From Melioribacteraceae bacterium (lineage in GTDB: Bacteria > Bacteroidota > Ignavibacteria > Ignavibacteriales > Melioribacteraceae), in assembly GCA_015486905.1 (NCBI GenBank), contig WFQV01000299.1, positions 1 to 5,505 of the forward strand: 5,505 bases of DNA. Reading direction: 5' to 3'. This document shows, piece by piece, positions 1-3,247 of this stretch (positions are counted from its first letter, which is position 1; every line of letters begins with the position of its first letter). A program made the position numbers and the translations under genes. Below the pieces are notes generated by a model that was given only the letters and a program-made list of their open reading frames with translations, did no database searches and was not told the origin of the DNA.

Positions 1-10
1 AGGAAAGAAA

Positions 11-40
11 ATCCACAGATTTGCACGGATTAAACACAGA
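11..40 (+). repeat. Degenerate CACRGATTWA-type repeat, left copy
   Basis: The sequence reads as about three imperfect ten-base units: CACAGATTTG, CACGGATTAA, ACACAGA. A related run occurs on the opposite strand at 1649-1678, near the other end of the gene-free region. From memory, such runs are common between genes in Bacteroidota and Chlorobi-like genomes. No function is known to me. Confidence 0.45.
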
Positions 41-137
41 AAGATTATTTTTGAATTGTAAATAGTGAATGGTTCAAAGGTACAGATGCAAAGAGACAAC
101 AAATTAATTATGAATTAAAAACTTTACAGCAAAAATT

Positions 138-175
138 TTTTGACAAAAAAACAAGGATTTAATCTGTAATACTAT
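138..175 (+). repeat. Decayed third copy of the 93-bp dispersed repeat
   Basis: This stretch shares an exact 15-mer, TTTTGACAAAAAAAC, with the copy at 584-676. It also shares a GATTT block and the downstream ATACTAT, with the same 23-base distance between TTGACA and ATACTAT. Between these blocks the match is only about two thirds. Upstream of 138 the similarity fades, so it is either a truncated copy or only the conserved core. Confidence 0.5.
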
Positions 176-193
176 AGTAATTCATATTATTAA

Positions 194-213
194 CCCACAA
201 CTTCAGTTGTGGG
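194..213. repeat. REP-like hairpin, member 1
   Basis: CCCACAAC (194-201) and GTTGTGGG (206-213) form a perfect 8-bp stem with loop TTCA. A related hairpin sits on the opposite strand at 1029-1048, with the same stem length, the same loop and the same ATTAAC flank. This makes it a member of a repeat family rather than a chance palindrome. It has no downstream T-run, so it is not a standard terminator. Confidence 0.65.
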
Positions 214-244
214 GATATAAAAGTACAGCGCTTAACTACACACC

Positions 245-300
245 GTTTTGGCGCAATTTTTGGCAAGTTAGTTTAGGAAAAGCAAAAATTGTGACAAAAC
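245..300. repeat. Inverted repeat with 18-bp arms
   Basis: The arms are GTTTTGGCGCAATTTTTG (245-262) and the reverse complement of 283-300. They match at 16 of 18 positions around a 20-base loop. Read as plus-strand RNA, one mismatch is a G-U wobble and the other G-A. It could be a structured RNA, an operator or the ends of a tiny element; no gene lies next to it that would decide between these. Confidence 0.6.
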
Positions 301-328
301 AGCCACCGACAATTTGGGAATAATTAAT

Positions 329-482
329 GGGGCTAAAGCCCTGAGAAGTTTGTTGACTTTTTTAGCCGTCGAATAAATTCGACGGCAATGGTGTACTTCC
401 AATATTCTGAATAATTTAATTACATTGCCGTTTGCTTCAGCAAACGGAGAGGAGAGAAAAGAGTAATAAATGGCTATAGCCA
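329..482. repeat. Composite four-hairpin repeat element
   Basis: Four palindromes lie in a row within 154 bp. They are GGGCT-AA-AGCCC (330-341), GCCGTCGAAT-AA-ATTCGACGGC (365-386), CCGTTTGCT-TC-AGCAAACGG (428-447) and the perfect palindrome TGGCTATAGCCA (471-482). GGCAATG (384-390), just after hairpin 2, is the exact reverse complement of CATTGCC (423-429), overlapping hairpin 3, so the two inner hairpins also form a larger inverted unit. The two outer palindromes resemble each other (GGCTAAAGCC and GGCTATAGCC). This architecture suggests a compact non-autonomous mobile repeat. From memory, similar arrays with GGGGCTAAAGCCC-like ends are dispersed in Bacteroidota genomes. No transposase lies in the window. 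Confidence 0.65.
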
Positions 483-512
483 CATTTCTTGTTCGTTCAG
501 GAAGAGATTAAA

Positions 513-548
513 GGATAGTTGGATAATTGGAGGATTGGATGTCTGGAT
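513..548 (+). repeat. Degenerate TTGGAT repeat tract
   Basis: This is an irregular run of GGAT and TTGGA units: GGATAGTTGGATAATTGG, then AGGATTGGATGTCTGGA. Similar runs occur at 1096-1140 and 1588-1617 on the same strand, and at 1189-1206 and 1303-1328 on the opposite strand. It looks like a decayed simple-sequence repeat. Confidence 0.5.
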
Positions 549-583
549 TTTTAAATTTGGAATTGTCAATAGTCTTATCGCGG

Positions 584-676
584 CAAAGCCGGCAGCCAAT
601 TTACAAACTTCAATTATTACAAAAAGTTTAAAATATTTTGACAAAAAAACGAAGATTTGATTGAGGATACTATTCA
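584..676 (+). repeat. 93-bp dispersed repeat, copy A
   Basis: This stretch starts CAAAGCCGGCAGCCAATTTA and ends GAGGATACTATTCA. It matches 1216-1309 with only two substitutions and one A more or less in a homopolymer, about 97 percent identity across a gap of roughly 630 bp. It contains TTTTGACAAAAAAAC and the palindrome GCCGGC. Such close identity between non-coding copies implies recent duplication, transposition or gene conversion. It has no coding potential. Confidence 0.85.
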
Positions 677-710
677 GCACTTTTGAATATGTGCATTTTT
701 CAAACCTATT

Positions 711-837
711 CACCCTTTCCCTCCTTCCCTTTCAAAAAGGGAAGAAGGGCGAGGTTCTAAAAACACACCAAGAGTCAGACCTCCCTCCTGCCTGCCGGTA
801 GGCAGGGCAGGCAGGTCGGGAAGGGAGGGAAAGGGTG
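711..837. repeat. GC-rich nested inverted repeat
   Basis: The outer arms are 711-729 (CACCCTTTCCCTCCTTCCC) and 818-837. The right arm, reverse-complemented, equals the left arm plus one extra C. Inside lie a perfect hairpin CTTCCCTTT-CAA-AAAGGGAAG (724-744), which shares bases with the left arm, a short GAGGT/ACCTC pairing (751-755 with 779-783), and a CCTGCC-GGTA-GGCAGG palindrome (791-806). The composition is much richer in G and C than its surroundings. It looks like a dispersed palindromic element; minus-strand translation yields only low-complexity peptide. Confidence 0.7.
787..815. repeat. CCTGCC/GGCAGG palindromic cluster
   Basis: CCTGCCTGCC (787-796), GGTA, then GGCAGGGCAGGCAGG (801-815) form a strong GC-rich cruciform-prone core with a 6-bp perfect stem. 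The extra CCTG and GGCAGG units allow register shifts. It sits in the centre-right of the larger inverted repeat 711-837. I recall near-identical palindromes as common intergenic repeats in several unrelated phyla. Confidence 0.65.
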
Positions 838-1028
838 GGTTGCGAAAAATAATTAAAGCGAACAATGCGATAAAATGCTTAAAAACAATGCCACAAAGAT
901 TGATTGTACCCTCACATTTTGCGGGAGTTCTTGCAATGACTGAATAGTGCTTTTGGGGCAACCCTGAAAAAACGAAACACACCAAAACCTGTAAAAAAGT
1001 TAATGGATTTTCCCCTTTACTCAGCTTT

Positions 1029-1048
1029 CCAACAGCTGAAGTTGTTGG
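1029..1048. repeat. REP-like hairpin, member 2
   Basis: CCAACAGC (1029-1036), loop TGAA, GTTGTTGG (1041-1048) form an 8-bp stem with one G-T wobble. Compared with the reverse complement of 194-213, it has the same loop and stem length and the same TTAAT flank. A C-G pair is replaced by an A-T pair, a compensatory change. The 21-base blocks 1033-1053 and 189-209 (reverse-complemented) match at 19 positions. Confidence 0.65.
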
Positions 1049-1095
1049 TTAATGAAATAATTCTAACGGGGTGATGCAGCAACATGCCAAATAAA

Positions 1096-1140
1096 CCGGA
1101 TTATTGGATTAAGGCTGGATGGTTTGTTGAATGGTTGGAT
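1096..1140 (+). repeat. Degenerate TTGGAT repeat tract
   Basis: The run CCGGATTATTGGATT, AAGGCTGGATGG, TTTGTTGAATGGTTGGAT is the same type of irregular GGAT-rich sequence as 513-548 and 1588-1617. CTGGATGGTT also appears at 1588. No coding frame is present. Confidence 0.45.
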
Positions 1141-1215
1141 ATTGAGACATCATTGCGATTCCATAGTATACTTGGGAAGTCGGACAATCCATTCATCAAA
1201 TCATCCTTAACTCGT

Positions 1216-1309
1216 CAAAGCCGGCAGCCAATTTACAAATTTCAATTATTACAAAAAGTTTAAAATATTTTGACAAAAAAAACGAAGATTTGATTGAGGA
1301 TACCATTCA
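1216..1309 (+). repeat. 93-bp dispersed repeat, copy B
   Basis: This is the near-identical partner of 584-676, with eight A residues instead of seven in the homopolymer. It is bracketed by an imperfect direct repeat: CCATTCATCAAATCATCC (1189-1206) and CCATTCATCCACTCATCC (1303-1320), 16 of 18 identical, the second overlapping the end of the repeat copy. This could be a trace of the insertion event or just part of the ATCC-rich tracts nearby. Confidence 0.85.
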
Positions 1310-1343
1310 TCCACTCATCCAATTATCCACTTATACACAATCC

Positions 1344-1463
1344 TGTCATCACGAGTGAACCAAGCTTATTGCGAGAGCGTGGCAATCTGTTGAAGTTGAG
1401 ACAAAATTCGACAGATTGATTTCCCCGCCTTCGTTTGCGCTTCGCTTAACTTCGGCGTGACAA
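1344..1463. repeat. Inverted-repeat element with internal hairpin
   Basis: The outer ends are TGTCATCACGAG (1344-1355) and GGCGTGACA (1454-1462), of which the TGTCA/TGACA part pairs. Inside, CAATCTGTTGAA (1383-1394) pairs with TTCGACAGATTG (1407-1418), an 11-of-12 stem plus one T-G wobble and a 12-base loop. The plan of GTCAT..CGAG ends around a GGCAATCT hairpin resembles a class of dispersed intergenic element I recall from many bacterial genomes. Its right end overlaps the first unit of the 41-bp tandem array. Confidence 0.5.
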
Positions 1464-1587
1464 GTCCGCCTTCGTCTGCGCTTCACTTAACTTCGGCGTG
1501 ACAAGTCCGCCTTCGTTTGCGCTTCACTTAACTTCGGCGTGACAAGTCCGCCTTCGTTTGCGCTTCGCTTAACTTCGGCGTGACAAG
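1425..1587 (+). repeat. Four tandem 41-bp repeats
   Basis: Units begin at 1425, 1466, 1507 and 1548, each starting CCGCCTTCGT and ending GGCGTGACAAGT (the last lacks the final T). Variation is limited to TTT/TCT early in the unit and TCGC/TCAC in the middle; units 1 and 4 are identical over 40 bases, and units 2 and 3 share TCAC. Each unit is about 56 percent GC and carries a weak CGCC...GGCG palindrome with an inner GTT...AAC. The period is not a multiple of three and there are no spacers, so it is neither coding nor a CRISPR array. Confidence 0.9.
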
Positions 1588-1617
1588 CTGGATGGTTGCA
1601 TAGTTGGATGGCCGGAT
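1588..1617 (+). repeat. Degenerate TTGGAT repeat tract
   Basis: CTGGATGGTTGCATAG followed by TTGGATGGCCGGAT directly abuts the end of the 41-bp tandem array. It is of the same type as 513-548 and 1096-1140. Confidence 0.45.
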
Positions 1618-1648
1618 AAAATGCCGTAATGAAAATATGCTCAAAAAC

Positions 1649-1678
1649 ATTCGTAAAAATTCGTGTAATTAGTGGCTG
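1649..1678 (-). repeat. Degenerate CACRGATT-type repeat, right copy
   Basis: On the minus strand this reads as CAGCCACTAATTA, CACGAATTTTTACGAAT, the same degenerate ten-base pattern as 11-40 but in opposite orientation. Identity is low, so the relation is one of pattern rather than of a clean duplicate. Confidence 0.4.
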
Positions 1679-1757
1679 AAAATAATCGGTTAAAAAAGAG
1701 AAGCGATAATAGTTTAAAATATTAGGAGATTATCAGGGAACATTTTATTACATCTAA

Positions 1758-1824
1758 AATTTTATTTAAGATTCAAAGACGTTATTTTTAGAAATTAAAA
1801 ATAAAATTAAGTTGGAGAAGTAAA
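1758..1824 (+). promoter_or_regulatory. AT-rich leader and ribosome site of the peptidase gene
   Basis: GGAG at 1814-1817 lies seven bases before the ATG and is a clear Shine-Dalgarno site. Upstream, TTATTTTTA (1782-1790) and TAAAAATAA (1796-1804) form a perfect 9-bp hairpin with loop GAAAT. A competing perfect pairing joins AATTTTATTT (1758-1767) to AAATAAAATT (1799-1808). Both are A/T only and weak. I could not place a convincing promoter: no good pair of -35/-10 boxes, nor a TAnnTTTG box of the Bacteroidota type, stands out in 1680-1800. Confidence 0.5.
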
Positions 1825-3219
1825 ATGTTTAATAAAAATGTTTACATTGAAAGAAGAAAAAAACTAACCGAGAGAGTATCCTCGGGAGTAATCTTATTCT
1901 TGGGAAACACGGATGTCCCTATGAATTACACTGATAATCCTTACCGATTCCGGCAGGACAGCAATTTCCTTTACTACTTTGGCTTGGATGAACCGGACTT
2001 GGCAGGAGTGATTGATGTGGATTCGAACGACGAAATTCTATTCGGCAATAACAGGGATGTTGACGACGTAATTTGGATGGGACCGGATTTGACAATTACG
2101 GAGAAAGCAAATGCGGTGGGCGTTCCTTCCGCAATGCCTTACAATGAATTAAGCAGTTACCTTTCGCAAGCGGTGGAATCCGGCAGAAAAGTTCATTTCC
2201 TCCCACCCTACAGAGCGGAAACAAAAATAGAATTGGAAAGACTATTGGGAATAAGAGCCGATAAAGTCGTTAAATTTGTTTCTCAAAGTTTAAGTAAAGC
2301 CGTTGTCGCACAGAGGTCTATTAAACATGAAGAAGAGATTGAGGAAATTGAAAAAGCGCTTGAGATTAGTTACGAAATGTATTCGGTTGCAATGAAAAAA
2401 ATACAACCCGGTTTGCTTGAACGTCAGCTTTACGGTGAACTCGAGGGCATTACGCTCGCAATGGGCAACGGTATTTCATTCCCTGTCATTCTTTCGATTC
2501 ACGGTGAAACTTTACACAACCACCATCACGAAAATGTAATGGGCGAGGGGGACATCGTCGTTTTGGATTCGGGTGCGGAATCCGAGATGCATTACGCAAG
2601 CGATATTACGCGCACAATCCCTGTTAGCGGTAAATTTACCGAAAAGCAAAAAGAGATTTACAATATTGTATTAAAGGCTCAGACGGAATCTATTGAAATG
2701 ATGAAACCAGGCGTGCAATATCGGGAAATTCATCTTCACGCAGCAAAGGTAATAGCCGAGGGATTTAAGGATATCGGCTTAATGAAGGGAGACATTGAGG
2801 ATGCGGTTCTAAGCGGTGCACATGCGCTTTTTTTTCCACACGGACTCGGTCATATGATGGGCCTGGACGTGCACGATATGGAAGGGTTGGGCGAAAATCT
2901 TGTGGGTTACAATTCCGAAGTGGAAAGAAGCAAACAATTCGGATTAGCTTACCTTCGCTTTGCCAAGACATTGAAACCCGGTCATGTTATTACCGTTGAG
3001 CCCGGAATTTATTTCATCCCGCAATTGATTGAAAAATGGAAAAATGAAAATATGCTTACGGATTTTATTAACTACGACAAAGTTGAAGAATATCGTGAGT
3101 TCGGCGGAATTAGAATTGAAGACGACGTATTGGTTACACCCGAAGGACATCGAGTATTGGGAAAGCGTCCGATTCCCAAAACAATTGAAGATGTTGAAGA
3201 AGCTTGTTCCGGCAAATAA
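1825..3219 (+). CDS. pepP: Aminopeptidase P family protein (Xaa-Pro aminopeptidase, M24B)
   Basis: This cytoplasmic metallopeptidase removes the N-terminal residue from peptides whose second residue is proline, helping to recycle proline-rich peptides. At 464 residues it has the usual full length. The N-terminal creatinase/AMP-N domain spans about residues 3-135 (YIERRKKL, FRQDSNFLYYFGL), and the pita-bread M24 domain about 172-445. The five expected dinuclear metal (usually Mn) ligands are present: Asp248 (VLDSGAE), Asp260 (SDITRT), His343 (HGLGHMMGLDVHD), Glu392 (VEPGIYF) and Glu432 (RIEDDV). His339 and His350 match the substrate-side histidines by spacing. The two Asp are 12 apart rather than 11 as in E. 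coli PepP, which I recall as typical of Bacteroidota enzymes. There is no signal peptide or membrane segment. The start follows GGAG by seven bases. A run of eight T (2828-2835) encodes Leu-Phe-Phe and keeps the frame. The downstream gene starts after 28 bp, suggesting an operon. Confidence 0.95.
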   Translation: MFNKNVYIERRKKLTERVSSGVILFLGNTDVPMNYTDNPYRFRQDSNFLYYFGLDEPDLAGVIDVDSNDEILFGNNRDVDDVIWMGPDLTITEKANAVGVPSAMPYNELSSYLSQAVESGRKVHFLPPYRAETKIELERLLGIRADKVVKFVSQSLSKAVVAQRSIKHEEEIEEIEKALEISYEMYSVAMKKIQPGLLERQLYGELEGITLAMGNGISFPVILSIHGETLHNHHHENVMGEGDIVVLDSGAESEMHYASDITRTIPVSGKFTEKQKEIYNIVLKAQTESIEMMKPGVQYREIHLHAAKVIAEGFKDIGLMKGDIEDAVLSGAHALFFPHGLGHMMGLDVHDMEGLGENLVGYNSEVERSKQFGLAYLRFAKTLKPGHVITVEPGIYFIPQLIEKWKNENMLTDFINYDKVEEYREFGGIRIEDDVLVTPEGHRVLGKRPIPKTIEDVEEACSGK

Positions 3220-3233
3220 TCGTTAATCTAATT

Positions 3234-3247
3234 GGAGAACCCGTCAA
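3234..3247 (+). promoter_or_regulatory. Ribosome binding site of the FAD/Fe-S oxidoreductase gene
   Basis: GGAG at 3234-3237 lies ten bases before the ATG at 3248, within TTGGAGAA, the same octamer that precedes the peptidase gene. An in-frame TAA at 3224-3226 limits the gene to this start region. The 28-bp gap has no terminator-like hairpin, which supports co-transcription with the peptidase gene. Confidence 0.7.

Larger units (their letters stand above)
1..1824. other. Gene-free, repeat-dense intergenic region
   Basis: No reading frame here looks like a real gene. The open frames are all on the minus strand, under 95 codons, low in complexity, and run through hairpins and palindromes that explain their content. 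No tRNA or rRNA sequence was recognised. The region holds at least a dozen separate repeats or hairpins, listed individually. The stretches 41-137 and 849-1028 hold nothing I can name. The left end may lie between genes outside the window, so the full extent of the region is unknown. Confidence 0.8.

Noticed and set aside
194..213. Rho-independent terminator
   Set aside because: The stem is followed by GATATAAAAG rather than a T-run, and on the other strand by TTAATAATATG, not a proper U-tract. The family relation to 1029-1048 explains it better.
268..483. Minus-strand open frame of 71 codons
   Set aside because: It runs straight through the composite hairpin element, has no recognisable domain or ribosome site, and its content is explained by the palindromes.
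638..673. TTGACA followed by ATACTAT as a sigma-70 promoter in the 93-bp repeat
   Set aside because: The spacing is 23 bases in the copies checked (138-175 and 584-676), too long for a normal 16-18 base spacer, and no gene follows in the correct position. It is kept only as a conserved feature of the repeat.
474..713. Minus-strand open frame of 79 codons
   Set aside because: It covers a GGAT tract and the first 93-bp repeat copy. The product is low-complexity and rich in Phe, Leu and Ile as expected from AT-rich non-coding DNA.
710..985. Minus-strand open frame of 91 codons with a Pro/Leu/Gly-rich end
   Set aside because: The PPFPSLPDLPALPTGRQ-like stretch is a translation of the GC-rich inverted repeat, a pattern often misannotated as a small hypothetical protein.
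1425..1587. Possible CRISPR array
   Set aside because: The 41-bp units are directly contiguous with no unique spacers, and no cas-like gene is nearby.
2828..2835. Run of eight T in the peptidase gene as a frameshift or slippage site
   Set aside because: The reading frame continues correctly on both sides into conserved motifs (LFFPHGLGHMMG), so no frameshift exists in this sequence.
2765..3226. Further open frames overlapping the peptidase gene on both strands (2765-2971, 2944-3150, 3029-3226)
   Set aside because: They are shadows of the strongly supported peptidase frame and have no independent support.
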